From Actinoplanes lutulentus (GTDB lineage: Bacteria > Actinomycetota > Actinomycetes > Mycobacteriales > Micromonosporaceae), in assembly GCF_003259845.1 (NCBI RefSeq), contig NZ_QLMJ01000008.1, positions 186,001-250,000 on the forward strand: a stretch of DNA of 64,000 nt. Reading direction: 5' to 3'. The notes beneath the pieces are model-generated. The model searched no databases and had not been told where the DNA came from. It was given only the letters and a program-made list of their open reading frames with translations. Below, piece after piece: positions 16,464 through 25,688 of the stretch (positions are counted from its first letter, which is position 1; the number at the start of each line of letters is the position of its first letter). The position numbers and the translations under genes were made by a program.

Positions 16464-18326
16464 ATGTCCTACGGCGCGGCCGTACCCAGTTCCGGCGCCG
16501 TCACGGTGTTGCAGCCCCTGCCCCGAGACGGCATCGCGCTACGGCCGGACGGGCTGCTCGCGAGCTGGCAACGACGCAATGCCACAACCACCCTGCCGCA
16601 CAACGTCGAACAGCTGGAAACCCACGGCAATGTCGACAACCTGCGCCGGGTCACCGGTGACGTCACGGGCGCGTTCACCGGCTTCTGGTTCGGCGACACC
16701 GACGTGCACAAGACCCTCGAGGCGGCGTTCTGGGAGCTCGGCCGCTCCGGCACCCGGTCGCCGTTCCTCGACGGCACCACCGCGCTGCTGGAGAAGGCCC
16801 AGGACCCGGACGGCTACCTGAACTCGTACTTCCAGGTGGACCACCGCGACCGGCAGTGGGCCGAGCTGGACAACAGCCACGAGATGTACTGCGCGGGCCA
16901 TCTCATTCAGGCGGCGGTCGCCGCGGCGCGTTCCGCGCCCGGCGACGCCGCAGCCCAGCAGGTGGTCACGGTCGCGCGCCGGTTCGCCGATCTTCTGGTA
17001 CGCCGGTACGGGCCGGACGGCGAGGACGGGATCGACGGACATCCCGAGGTGGAGACGGCCCTCGTCGAGCTCTACCGGATCACCGGGCACCGGCCGTACC
17101 TCGCCCTCGCCGCCCGTCTCGTCGAGCTTCGCGGACACGACCTGCTCGGCGGTGGCCCTCGCCGCCGGCGCTACTACCAGGACCACTCCCCGGTCCGGGA
17201 GGCCACCGAGGTCACCGGTCATGTGGTCCGTCAGCTCTATCTGCTCGCCGGCGCCGTCGACGTGGCCGTCGAAACCGGCGACTCACCCCTGCTCGCCGCC
17301 GTGGAACGCCTGTGGGATTCGGCTCACGACAGCCGGACGTACATCACCGGCGGGCAGGGTTCACGGCACACCGACGAGGCATACGGCGACGCGTACGAGC
17401 TTCCGCCCGACCGCGCCTACACCGAGACCTGTGCCGCGATCGGCAGCTTCCAGCTCGCCTGGCGCCTGCTGCTCGCCACCGGCCACGCCCGGTACGCCGA
17501 CGAGATGGAACGCGTGCTGCTCAACGGCCTCGCCGCCGGGATCAGCCTCGACGGCACCGCGTTCTTCTACACCAACCCGCTGCAGATCCGCACCGGCCGC
17601 GACGGCTCGAACGAATACGCCCCGTCACAGCGTCTCCCCTGGCACTCCTGCGCCTGCTGCCCACCGAACCTGGCCCGGCTGATGGCGTCGCTGCACACCT
17701 ACACCGCCACCGGTGACGCCCACGGCCTGCAGTTGCATCTCTACGCCCCGGGCTCCTTCCGCACCGGAGATCACGCCGTCCAGGTCGACACCGGCTACCC
17801 GTGGGACGGACGGATCACCGTGACGGTCTCGCTGGCCTCCGCCGCGCCCTGGACCCTCTCGCTGCGGATTCCGGCCTGGTGCACCGGCGCCCGGCTCGCC
17901 GTCAACGGCGAACCGGTCGAGGCCACCACCGGATACATGCGGCTCACCAGGACATGGCGGCCCGGGGACCGGGTGGAACTCACCCTGCCGATGCCGGCGA
18001 AGACCGTCACCGCGCACCCGCGGGTCGACGCGGTCCGCGGCACCGTGGCCCTCACCCGCGGACCGTTGGTCTACTGCCTCGAACACGCCGGCCTTCCATC
18101 AGCGCTGAAGGGCCTGGTCTTCGAGGACCTGTATCTCGACCCCGCGGCAGTGCCCGAGGTGGTGCGTGACAGCGAGGCGATCGCCCCGGTGCTTCTGCGC
18201 ATCGGGCTCCGGAGCCGAACCGGCGAGCCCGCCACTGCTGTTCCGTACTTTCTCTGGGCCAACCGGGGTCCCGGGCCCATGCGGGTCTGGATCCCGCTGG
18301 CGAACACCGAAAGCGAGAAACGATGA
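16464..18326 (+). CDS. GH127 beta-L-arabinofuranosidase-like protein (DUF1680)
   Basis: 620 residues, no signal peptide. The (alpha/alpha)6 barrel and beta domains of GH127 are recognisable: GGQGSRHTDEAYGDAYELP, the acid/base-type Glu in AYTETCAAI, and the Cys cluster WHSCACCPPNLARL that binds zinc and supplies the Cys nucleophile in characterised GH127/146 enzymes. These remove terminal L-arabinofuranose, here most likely from imported arabino-oligosaccharides. The start at 16464 lies 6 bases after the permease stop and the end overlaps the next gene (ATGA), so it is fully embedded in the importer operon. Confidence 0.9.
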   Translation: MSYGAAVPSSGAVTVLQPLPRDGIALRPDGLLASWQRRNATTTLPHNVEQLETHGNVDNLRRVTGDVTGAFTGFWFGDTDVHKTLEAAFWELGRSGTRSPFLDGTTALLEKAQDPDGYLNSYFQVDHRDRQWAELDNSHEMYCAGHLIQAAVAAARSAPGDAAAQQVVTVARRFADLLVRRYGPDGEDGIDGHPEVETALVELYRITGHRPYLALAARLVELRGHDLLGGGPRRRRYYQDHSPVREATEVTGHVVRQLYLLAGAVDVAVETGDSPLLAAVERLWDSAHDSRTYITGGQGSRHTDEAYGDAYELPPDRAYTETCAAIGSFQLAWRLLLATGHARYADEMERVLLNGLAAGISLDGTAFFYTNPLQIRTGRDGSNEYAPSQRLPWHSCACCPPNLARLMASLHTYTATGDAHGLQLHLYAPGSFRTGDHAVQVDTGYPWDGRITVTVSLASAAPWTLSLRIPAWCTGARLAVNGEPVEATTGYMRLTRTWRPGDRVELTLPMPAKTVTAHPRVDAVRGTVALTRGPLVYCLEHAGLPSALKGLVFEDLYLDPAAVPEVVRDSEAIAPVLLRIGLRSRTGEPATAVPYFLWANRGPGPMRVWIPLANTESEKR

Positions 18327-19267
18327 GCGGCGCCTACCTCCTGGTCTACTTCAAACCGGAGTTCACCCCCGACGGTGAGCAGGTGCGCTTCGCCGTCAGC
18401 GGCATCGACGACCCGACCACCTGGACCGAGCTCAACGGCGGACAGCCCATCCTCGTCAGTGACGTCGGCGAACGCGGCGTACGCGATCCGTTCCTCATCC
18501 GCGACACCAGGACCGGCCGGTTCATCGTCATCGGCACTGACCTGCGAGTCTTCCCCGACCAGGACTGGAAACGAGCGACGCGCTCCGGCAGCCGCTCGGT
18601 CGTCGTCTGGGAGTCGGCCGACCTGATCTCCTGGTCGCGGCCGGCTCTCGTCGAGGTCTCCCCACCGGGGGCCGGCAACACGTGGGCGCCGAAGGCGTTC
18701 TGGTCGCCGGCACGCGCCGCCTGGCTCATGATCTGGGCATCAGCGCTGTATGACGACGCGGAGAGTCCCGAACAGCACCAGCGACTACTCGCCGCGCAGA
18801 CCGGCGACTTCCGTGCCTTCACCCCGGCCGAGATCTATCACGACCCCGGGCACACCGTCATCGACGCGACCTTCCTCGCCGACGGCGACGACTGGTACCG
18901 CTTCTCCGCCGATTCGCTGGGCGCCGGCCCCACGGAGGGACGCGGTGAGCACATCCTCATGGAACGCGGAACCGCACTCGAGGATCCGGCCTACGTGACC
19001 GTCGTCGAAGACATCGGCAAGCCCGAACTTCGGCATGCCGAAGGGCCGGCGGTGTTCGCTGGCCCTTCGGGTGACTGCTGGTACCTGCTGATCGACGAGA
19101 ACGGGCACCGTGGCTATCAGCTGTACCGGACCGATGTTCTCGCATCGGGGCGGTGGGAGCGCCAGACGTCCGCGGTGCTGCCGGTTGATGCACGGCACGG
19201 CTCCGTCCTGCCCATCACCCTGGCCGAACGGGAACGGCTCCTGCACGCATTCACCGCACAGCCTTGA
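18323..19267 (+). CDS. Intracellular GH43-like glycosidase
   Basis: 314 residues, ATG overlapping the GH127 stop. A five-bladed propeller of GH43 type: VRDPFLIRDTRTGRFIVIGTD carries the first Asp, the middle Asp is in the TVIDATFLADG block, and a Glu sits in RHAEGPAVF. Without signal peptide it should act in the cytoplasm, probably as arabinofuranosidase or exo-acting xylosidase/galactosidase on imported oligomers alongside GH127. 54 bases separate it from the oxidoreductase gene, the widest gap inside this operon. Confidence 0.85.
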   Translation: MSGAYLLVYFKPEFTPDGEQVRFAVSGIDDPTTWTELNGGQPILVSDVGERGVRDPFLIRDTRTGRFIVIGTDLRVFPDQDWKRATRSGSRSVVVWESADLISWSRPALVEVSPPGAGNTWAPKAFWSPARAAWLMIWASALYDDAESPEQHQRLLAAQTGDFRAFTPAEIYHDPGHTVIDATFLADGDDWYRFSADSLGAGPTEGRGEHILMERGTALEDPAYVTVVEDIGKPELRHAEGPAVFAGPSGDCWYLLIDENGHRGYQLYRTDVLASGRWERQTSAVLPVDARHGSVLPITLAERERLLHAFTAQP

Positions 19268-19321
19268 CCTGCGCCGCCCAACCTCGGCGGGACATCCGTA
19301 TTTTACGAGGAGTGACACTGC

Positions 19322-20389
19322 ATGCCTAGCTACCGGGCAGCGATCGTGGGGACCGGCGGTATCGCCGCCGGTCATGTCGAAGCGCTGCGAGCCCATGCCG
19401 ATCGTGTCGAACTCGTCGCGATCACTGACGTCGATGCCGACCGGGCCACCGCTTTCGCGCGGGACTGGACTGTTCCCGCCGTGTACAACGACCTCGCCAG
19501 CCTGCTGGAAGCGCAGAAACCGGACCTGGTGCACCTGTGCACTCCGCCGTCGACGCACGCGCCGCTGGCCGAGCAGTGCCTGCGTGCCGGTGTGAACGTA
19601 CTGGTCGAGAAGCCGCCGACGTTGTCGCTGGCCGAACTCGACACGCTGGCCGCCGTGTCCGGCGAGACGGGCGCACAGATGGCGACCGTCTTCCAGCATC
19701 GGTTCGGCGCCGGCGCCATCAGGCTGCGCAACCTCATGGCCTCCGGTGAACTCGGCCGGTCGCTGCTGGCCTCCTGCCACACCCTCTGGTACCGCGACGA
19801 CGACTACTACCAGGTGCCGTGGCGCGGGCGCTGGGAGACCGAAGGCGGCGGCCCGACCATGGGTCACGGCATCCACCAGTTCGATCTACTGCTGTCCATC
19901 CTCGGCCCATGGCAGCGGGTGATCGCGATGACGGCCCGCCGGGCCCGGCCGGTGCAGACCGAGGATGTGTCGACGGCACTGGTCGAGTTCGCCGACGGAA
20001 CCCTGGCCACTGTCGTCAACTCGGTGGTGTCGCCACGGCAGGTCTCGGCGCTGCGCTTCGACTTCGAACACGCCACCGTCGAACTCGACCATCTGTACGG
20101 CTACACCGACGATGACTGGACCATCACCGCCGCGCCCGGCCACGAGGAACTGGCCCGGCGGTGGCCGGCGGCGAGCACACCGGCGCGCAGCGGGCACGCC
20201 GACCAGATCGCCGCGCTGCTGGACACCCTCGACGCCGGGCAACCGCTGCCGGTCGGTCTCGCCGAGACCCGCCAGACGATGGAGTTCATCGCGGCTCTGT
20301 ATGCCTCCGCCGCCACCGGGGCGCCGGTACAGCGCGGCGAGATAACGCCCGATCACCCCTTCGCCGCTCACATGAACGGACACCGATGA
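19322..20389 (+). CDS. Gfo/Idh/MocA family oxidoreductase
   Basis: 355 residues from ATG 19322 with GAGGAG about 9 bases upstream. N-terminal Rossmann fold with GTGGIAAGHVEAL, the EKPPTLSL motif whose Lys is conserved in the family's active site, and a C-terminal alpha/beta domain with MGHGIHQFDLLLS providing the catalytic-type His. Such enzymes oxidise or reduce sugars and inositols with NAD(P). The stop overlaps the following DUF6807 gene (ATGA), a partnership that suggests a shared substrate. Confidence 0.9.
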   Translation: MPSYRAAIVGTGGIAAGHVEALRAHADRVELVAITDVDADRATAFARDWTVPAVYNDLASLLEAQKPDLVHLCTPPSTHAPLAEQCLRAGVNVLVEKPPTLSLAELDTLAAVSGETGAQMATVFQHRFGAGAIRLRNLMASGELGRSLLASCHTLWYRDDDYYQVPWRGRWETEGGGPTMGHGIHQFDLLLSILGPWQRVIAMTARRARPVQTEDVSTALVEFADGTLATVVNSVVSPRQVSALRFDFEHATVELDHLYGYTDDDWTITAAPGHEELARRWPAASTPARSGHADQIAALLDTLDAGQPLPVGLAETRQTMEFIAALYASAATGAPVQRGEITPDHPFAAHMNGHR

Positions 20390-21267
20390 GCCTCCGAGTC
20401 GACCACACGCTGGATCAGTCGGTCACGGTCACTGCGGGCGACGTCCCGCTGTTCACCTACGTCTACCGGCCCGACACCGTACAGCTGGAATCACCGAAGC
20501 CGTACCTGCACCCGATCCGGACTCTCGCCGGGGATGTGGTGTCGCTGTTCCGCCCGCACGACCACGTCTGGCACAAAGGCATCGCCTGGTCCCTGCCACA
20601 CGTCGGCGAGCACAACTTCTGGGGCGGGCCCACCTATGTGCACGGCCAGTCCTACGTTCAACAGGAGAACAACGGCAGTGCTGTACACCGCACGATGATC
20701 GCTCTCACCCCGTCATCGCTGACGCACCGGCTCGACTGGCTCGCGCAGGACGGCACCCCGGTGCTGACCGAGGAACGGACTCTCGGCTTCGCGGTGATCG
20801 ACGACCTGAGCTGGGTGCTCACCTTCTCGACCGCGATGACCAACGTGTCCGGCGGCACGCTGGCGTTCGGCTCACCGACCACGAAGGGCCGGGAGAACGC
20901 GGGCTACGGCGGCCTGTTCTGGCGAGGACCGCGCTCGTTCACCGGTGGCACCCTGATCCACGACGGCGGCACCGGCGGTGACGAACTGCGAGGCACCCGC
21001 GCCGCATGGTTCGGATTCCGCGGCCGGCACGACGATGTGGACCGCTCGTCAACCGTCGTGGTGGTCGACGACGCCGCGAACCCGCATCACCCGCCGCAGT
21101 GGTTCGCCCGCAGCGAGCAGTTCGCCTGTCTGAACCCCGCCCCGTTCTTCAGCGAGGAACAGGACCTGCACGCCGGCGCCGAGACACGGTTCCGCTATGC
21201 GGTGGTGGTCGCGACCGGCGACGCCGACGCCGGCAAACTCGCCGCGCACGGCAGGGCTGCCCTGTGA
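20386..21267 (+). CDS. DUF6807 (PmoA-like) family protein
   Basis: 293 residues; ATG at 20386 overlaps the previous stop. The blocks PYLHPIRTLAGDVVSLFRPHDHVWHKGIAW and HNFWGGPTYV identify the family annotated as 'methane oxygenase PmoA' or DUF6807, a beta-rich fold of unknown biochemical role that has nothing to do with methane oxidation. Conserved His residues (PHDHVWHKG) could bind a metal or sugar. Found here between a sugar oxidoreductase and a cupin in a pectin operon, so a role in sugar-ring or lactone chemistry is plausible but unproven. Confidence 0.75.
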   Translation: MSLRVDHTLDQSVTVTAGDVPLFTYVYRPDTVQLESPKPYLHPIRTLAGDVVSLFRPHDHVWHKGIAWSLPHVGEHNFWGGPTYVHGQSYVQQENNGSAVHRTMIALTPSSLTHRLDWLAQDGTPVLTEERTLGFAVIDDLSWVLTFSTAMTNVSGGTLAFGSPTTKGRENAGYGGLFWRGPRSFTGGTLIHDGGTGGDELRGTRAAWFGFRGRHDDVDRSSTVVVVDDAANPHHPPQWFARSEQFACLNPAPFFSEEQDLHAGAETRFRYAVVVATGDADAGKLAAHGRAAL

Positions 21268-22001
21268 TGAGCTCGGCGAGTTTCCCCGGCGGCACGTCCA
21301 TCACCCGGCTACAGGTGTATTCCGACACCTGCGCCGACGGCCTTGCCGGCGGCACACCGCACGTGCACACCGTCTCGACCGAGGCGTACGTCGTGGTCGG
21401 CGGCACCGGAGTTCTGCACACCCTCGACCCGGCCGGTCTGCGGGAGACACCGCTGGAAGTCGGCAGCGCGATCTGGTTCACCCCCGGAGTCATCCACCGG
21501 GCGGTGAACCACGGCGACCTGCGCGTCGTCGTGGTGATGTCCAACGCCGGGCTGCCCGAGGCCGGCGACGCCGTGATGACCTTCCCACCGGAGATCGTGG
21601 CTGATCCCGAGCGGTACCGAGCGGCCGCCTCGCTGCCCGCTGACGAGGCCGGCAAAGCCGACGCGGTACGCCGGCGCCGCGATCTCGCCGTCGAAGGTTT
21701 CCACCGGCTGGCCGCCGACCCGGTCGCCCTGGCCGCCTTCTACGACCATGCCGTCGCGCTCGTCCGGCCCGCAGCGGACGGCTGGCGCGAGATCTGGGCG
21801 CAGAGCGTCGAGGCGCAGACCCGGCGTACCGCAGCGCTGATCGACGCCATCGCCGGCGGCGACGGCCACCACCTGCGCGAGGCCGCACTGTTCAGCGCTC
21901 CTCAGAGCGAATCCACCGGCTGGGGTATGTGCGGCCGGTTGCGCACCCACGACGTGCGCAATCCACGAGGTGGTCACACAGTGGACGTTCCGAGGGTCTA
22001 G
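21267..22001 (+). CDS. Cupin-domain protein, last gene of the importer operon
   Basis: 244 residues; ATG 21267 overlaps the upstream TGA by one base. The N-terminal half is a cupin barrel: GGTPHVHTVSTEAYVVVGG supplies the usual metal-ligand His and Glu, and FTPGVIHRAVNHG the second His motif. The C-terminal ~110 residues are helical and carry no motif that I recognise. A sugar isomerase or sensor function is possible. A terminator-like hairpin follows 14 bases after the stop. Confidence 0.75.
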   Translation: MSSASFPGGTSITRLQVYSDTCADGLAGGTPHVHTVSTEAYVVVGGTGVLHTLDPAGLRETPLEVGSAIWFTPGVIHRAVNHGDLRVVVVMSNAGLPEAGDAVMTFPPEIVADPERYRAAASLPADEAGKADAVRRRRDLAVEGFHRLAADPVALAAFYDHAVALVRPAADGWREIWAQSVEAQTRRTAALIDAIAGGDGHHLREAALFSAPQSESTGWGMCGRLRTHDVRNPRGGHTVDVPRV

Positions 22002-22014
22002 TTCGTTTGAGGAA

Positions 22015-22037
22015 CCTGCCGGTGAACACCCGGCAGG
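22015..22037. terminator. Hairpin between convergent cupin and TetR genes
   Basis: CCTGCCGG (22015-22022) and CCGGCAGG (22030-22037) form a perfect 8-base stem with a 7-base loop. It lies between two converging genes and could stop transcription from both sides. Confidence 0.5.
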
Positions 22038-22110
22038 GCGCCCTCCTTGCCCATCGCCCTGGACGAACACCGACAGCTGCGTCGGAGCAATGCCCCGGCT
22101 GCCCCGGCCG

Positions 22111-22719
22111 CTATGCGGTGGTGGACTCACCAGCCGACCGGCGGCGGATCTGCAGCAGACGGCGGCCGCTGTCGAGGAACTGCTCCCGCAGCACGGCGTC
22201 GTCGAGAGCGGCCACTGCCGGGTCGCCGAGCGGGGAGGCCAGCCCGCCGATAAAGACCATCAGCGGGATTCGATCGGCGGGGTCCGACGCCACCCTTACG
22301 ATGAAGGAGCCGACCCGGCTCTCCCATCCGGGACGTTCCTCATGCCGCGCCAGGAGCCGGGACACGTAGGGATCATTCATCAGCACGGCGTACTGTGATC
22401 GAAACTCCAGCACGAGGTCCACACATCCAGTCAGGATCTCGTTCAGCTGCGCCTGCCGGCCACGGCGGAATTCAGCCTTGGTGAGAACGGCAGCGAGTTT
22501 CTCGAAGATCGGCGCGACGACACCCAGGACGAGATCGTCCTTGCTCTTGTAGTGGTAGAAGAGGGCGGCCTTCGTGACCCCCATTTCGTCGGCGATCGCC
22601 TGCATGGTGGTGCCTGCCACGCCGGTGTGGGCGAACAACCGAAGCGCCGTGGCGTGCAGCTGCTGCTTGCCCGCGCCGTGCGGCCGCAGACGTGTTTCCG
22701 GCGCCATGGGCACCCCCAT
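22111..22719 (-). CDS. TetR/AcrR family transcriptional regulator
   Basis: 202 residues from ATG 22719, preceded by GGGGAG at a 6-base distance; ATG 22743 is an upstream alternative. The helix-turn-helix is clear: TTMQAIADEMGVTKAALFYHYKSKDDL. The C-terminal ligand domain is helical. It faces the esterase gene at 22878, and the interval contains an 11-base perfect inverted repeat, so autoregulation and control of the esterase are likely. The end is 74 bases from the cupin hairpin. Confidence 0.9.
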   Translation of the reverse strand: MGVPMAPETRLRPHGAGKQQLHATALRLFAHTGVAGTTMQAIADEMGVTKAALFYHYKSKDDLVLGVVAPIFEKLAAVLTKAEFRRGRQAQLNEILTGCVDLVLEFRSQYAVLMNDPYVSRLLARHEERPGWESRVGSFIVRVASDPADRIPLMVFIGGLASPLGDPAVAALDDAVLREQFLDSGRRLLQIRRRSAGESTTA

Positions 22720-22760
22720 CTTCGTCTCCCCGTCTCCGGCCATCGTACGGAGATGGTGTG

Positions 22761-22805
22761 AAACTTACCGCACGGTCAGATAGAAACTATCCACGCGGTA
22801 AGTTT
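22761..22805. promoter_or_regulatory. TetR operator candidate between regulator and esterase
   Basis: AAACTTACCGC (22761-22771) and GCGGTAAGTTT (22795-22805) are perfect complements separated by 23 bases. CGTACGG also occurs on both sides (22745, 22811). The spacing suits two half-operators bound by a TetR dimer pair. Confidence 0.6.
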
Positions 22806-22877
22806 AAGACGTACGGTTTTGCTGCCGAACACACCGCAGCGAGCCCCGTCCCAGCACTGGAAACGAGTACCGACGTC

Positions 22878-24023
22878 ATGAACAAGTGGGTTGAGCGAAC
22901 ACTCTTCACCGCGCTTTACGTGGTCGCGACCGTGGCATTCCTTCTCGTCGCCTCGACCTTCCTGCCCACCCCGGTGAACGTTGTCGGCGCCATCCTGTCC
23001 TCGCTCCCGGCGTACGTCATCACCATCGCGCTACTTCTGACCGCAGGTGCGGGATGGCTGTGGTGGTGCCGCCGTACCCGGGCCCGGCAGGTCCTGGTCG
23101 TCCTCACCGCCCTGACCCTGCTCGGTGGCATCGTGGTCTTCGGGCAACAGCTGTCGCTGGCACACCGTGAGAACACCGACCTCGACGTGACCAAGATGTT
23201 CGCCCTCTCAGACGGCGACACCGCACCTGATGAAACCGTCACCTACCTGCGCTTCAACGGCGAGGACGTGCCGTTGTCGGTGTGGCGCCCGGTCGGCGGC
23301 AGCCAGGCCGGCGCCCCGGTCATCGTGATGGTGCACGGCGGAGGCTGGGTCTCCGGCTCCCGGCTGGAAGGCACCCCGCCCGGTCACGCCCGATGGTTCG
23401 CCGAGCACGGGTACCTCGTCATCAGCGCCGACTACACCCTGTCCAACCAGCAGCGCCACCTCTGGGACGTCACCGAGAGCCAGATCGGCTGCGCCCTGGC
23501 CTGGACCGGAGCCAACGCGCAGCGCTTCGGCGGCGATCTCAGCCGGCTCTCCATGGTCGGCGACTCCGCCGGCGGCAACCTGGCGCTCCAGGCCGCCTAC
23601 AAAGGGAACGCAGGCACACTCTCCCCGGCCTGCGAGGGCACCCTCCCCCGAGTCCGAGCCGTCAGCGTCCTGTATCCCGGGGCCGACATGGCAGATCTCT
23701 ACGAGAACAGCTCCTCCCGGACCTTCCTCGAGCAGTATCTCGGTGGCAGCCCTCAGCAGTACCCCGACCGATACGCCGCCACCACCGTCACCAACCACAT
23801 CAGTACCCAGGCCCCGCCCACTCTGATCACCGTGGGAACCTCCGACGGCCTCGTACCCCCGAAAGGCTCCTACAAGCTGTACGCCAAGCTCCAGGACAGC
23901 GGCGTAACCAGCGAACTGATCAAAATCCCCCACGGCCAGCATGTTTTCGACCTGCCCAGCGCCGTCGGCACCCAGGTCTGGCGTCAGGCCACCCTGCGCT
24001 GGTTCACCGGCCACGTGGCATGA
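22878..24023 (+). CDS. Membrane-anchored alpha/beta-hydrolase (HSL-like esterase)
   Basis: 381 residues from ATG 22878. Three hydrophobic helices occupy about residues 8-95, followed by an alpha/beta hydrolase with oxyanion motif MVHGGGWVSG, nucleophile elbow VGDSAGGNLA, the acid in TVGTSDGLV and catalytic His in PHGQHVFDLP. The catalytic domain therefore probably faces outside the membrane. Similar esterases remove acetyl or feruloyl groups from plant polysaccharide fragments; that role is inferred. Control by the adjacent TetR is likely. Confidence 0.85.
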   Translation: MNKWVERTLFTALYVVATVAFLLVASTFLPTPVNVVGAILSSLPAYVITIALLLTAGAGWLWWCRRTRARQVLVVLTALTLLGGIVVFGQQLSLAHRENTDLDVTKMFALSDGDTAPDETVTYLRFNGEDVPLSVWRPVGGSQAGAPVIVMVHGGGWVSGSRLEGTPPGHARWFAEHGYLVISADYTLSNQQRHLWDVTESQIGCALAWTGANAQRFGGDLSRLSMVGDSAGGNLALQAAYKGNAGTLSPACEGTLPRVRAVSVLYPGADMADLYENSSSRTFLEQYLGGSPQQYPDRYAATTVTNHISTQAPPTLITVGTSDGLVPPKGSYKLYAKLQDSGVTSELIKIPHGQHVFDLPSAVGTQVWRQATLRWFTGHVA

Positions 24024-24178
24024 CACTCGCCGATCAAGCCGAGGCTGCCGGCGTCGCCGTGACAAGGGTGGTGTCCCCCTGGGCGGATCACACCATCACC
24101 CTTCAGTTCGGCGGCGCCCCGAACCAGATGGCGTTGCAGCTCATGCTCAAGCACTTCCAGGGCCACGACACCGCGTAG
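24020..24178 (+). pseudogene. Esterase C-terminal fragment, translationally coupled (52 aa)
   Basis: A 52-residue frame starting at an ATG that overlaps the esterase stop (ATGA). Its sequence, VVSPWADHTITLQFG then NQMALQLMLKHFQGH, is the C-terminal His-containing segment of an alpha/beta hydrolase and parallels the end of the gene just upstream. It cannot be an enzyme by itself. Most likely the tail of a second, deleted esterase gene; a functional small peptide is less likely. Confidence 0.55.
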
Positions 24179-24179
24179 G

Positions 24180-25688
24180 TCAGGGGGTGTCCCATCCCTG
24201 GTAGGTGTACGACCGGAAGGTGACGGTGCCGGACGTGGCGTACAGACCGAGCACTCTTCCGACGAAGGGAAACGCGACCTCCGCCGACAGGTAGCGGCCG
24301 TCAAGGTCAGCGACGAGGACGGTGGAGCGTGGTTCGTCGCGGGGCATGGCGCTCAACCGTACGCGGTCGGGTGCCATGCCGGCGTCGAGGCGTGGTGTGA
24401 CCGGCACGGTCTCCACCAACAGAACGACAGGTCCAGCAGGCAGGATCGTCTCCCACTCCTGCCGGATGCCGGCCACGCGGGCTCGTCCGACGACGCGGGT
24501 GCCGCCGGGAATCGCGCTCGCTTCGAGGTCGTAATGGTGGTGCTGATCGAACAGAACGGTGCATCCCCCAGTCCCCCGCGTGACGTCGACCTCGACCGAG
24601 ACCGTGGCGGCGACGCTGACCTGCCGGCGGCCGATCAGACAAGGCCGCAGGTCGTCCGGCGTCGTTCCGTCACCGGTGATGGCGAGCGCTCCGTCAGCGA
24701 GCGAGGCGACCTCTGCCGGACGGCGTCGTACGGCGATCCAGCCGTCGTCGAGGGTCGCGGTGCTGAACGTGTCGTGGTACTCGATCGGTTCCGGGCGAAG
24801 GTTCACGGTCACCGGGTCAGCGACCGGCCATGCGTCGACCCAGGAGACCCGGGTGGCGAACGTTTCCCGGCCCAACGGCGAGAAGCCGTGGGTGAGCCCG
24901 CGGGGCCGCATACCGAGCAGGACCATGCCGGTGCTGCCGTCGGGTAGTTCGACCAGGTCACCGTGGCCGGTGTTCTGGATCGGGCGGTCGGTGCTGCGGG
25001 CGCTGAGGAAGGGATTCGAAGGGCCAGGCTCGAACGGCCCTTGCGGCGAGCAGGACCGGGCGACGCTCACGCCGTGGCCACGTTCGGTGCCACCCTCGGC
25101 GATGATCAAATACCAGTACTCGCCACGGCGGTACAGATGCGGCGCCTCCGGGAATTTGAGGCCCGTTCCGCTCCACAGCGTTCGCGGCTCGTCGAGGATG
25201 CGGCCACCGGTCAGATCGACGCGTACCTGCTGGATCCCGCGGTGGGTCTGCTGGGCGCCCAGCGGGGCGGCGGAATACGTGACGAACGCGTTGCCGTCGT
25301 CGTCCCAGGCGAGGTCGGGGTCGATGCCGTCGAGTCCTTCGACAACGATCCCGTCGCTCCACTGTCCCGCCGGGTCGATGGCGGTGAAGAGCAGGCAGCC
25401 CCTGCCGCCCAGCACCGTGACGATGAGATAGAAGAGATCGTCGTGGTGGCGGATTGTCGGAGCGTAGACCCCGCCTCCCGCGGGGACGTCGCTGATGCCC
25501 AGCTGTTCGGCGCGGGTGGCGACGTTGCCGACCTGCTTCCAGGTGACGAAGTCGGTGCTGTGGTAGATCGGCAGGCCGGGCAGGTATTCGAACGTCGACG
25601 TCACGAGATAGTAGTCGCCACCAGCCTTCGTCACGCTCGGGTCAGGGTTGAAACCGGGGATCAACGGGTTATACAACTCGGTGCTCAT
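24180..25688 (-). CDS. GH43 beta-xylosidase/alpha-L-arabinofuranosidase-like enzyme with C-terminal beta-sandwich
   Basis: 502 residues from ATG 25688, which overlaps the stop of the rhamnosidase gene (ATGA). The propeller has all three GH43 acids: Asp in PLIPGFNPDPSV, Asp in GIDPDLAWDDDG and Glu in KFPEAPHLYR. Residues after about 310 form the extra beta-sandwich domain of GH43_11-type enzymes. No signal peptide, so intracellular. Acts on non-reducing ends of arabino- or xylo-oligosaccharides. Arranged with GH78 under the control region shared with the TetR at 28456. Confidence 0.9.
   Translation of the reverse strand: MSTELYNPLIPGFNPDPSVTKAGGDYYLVTSTFEYLPGLPIYHSTDFVTWKQVGNVATRAEQLGISDVPAGGGVYAPTIRHHDDLFYLIVTVLGGRGCLLFTAIDPAGQWSDGIVVEGLDGIDPDLAWDDDGNAFVTYSAAPLGAQQTHRGIQQVRVDLTGGRILDEPRTLWSGTGLKFPEAPHLYRRGEYWYLIIAEGGTERGHGVSVARSCSPQGPFEPGPSNPFLSARSTDRPIQNTGHGDLVELPDGSTGMVLLGMRPRGLTHGFSPLGRETFATRVSWVDAWPVADPVTVNLRPEPIEYHDTFSTATLDDGWIAVRRRPAEVASLADGALAITGDGTTPDDLRPCLIGRRQVSVAATVSVEVDVTRGTGGCTVLFDQHHHYDLEASAIPGGTRVVGRARVAGIRQEWETILPAGPVVLLVETVPVTPRLDAGMAPDRVRLSAMPRDEPRSTVLVADLDGRYLSAEVAFPFVGRVLGLYATSGTVTFRSYTYQGWDTP

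Noticed and set aside
18242..18262. Further copy of the 15-bp stress motif
   Set aside because: Only partly matching (CCGGGGTCCCGGG) and inside the GH127 coding region, so attributed to codon composition.
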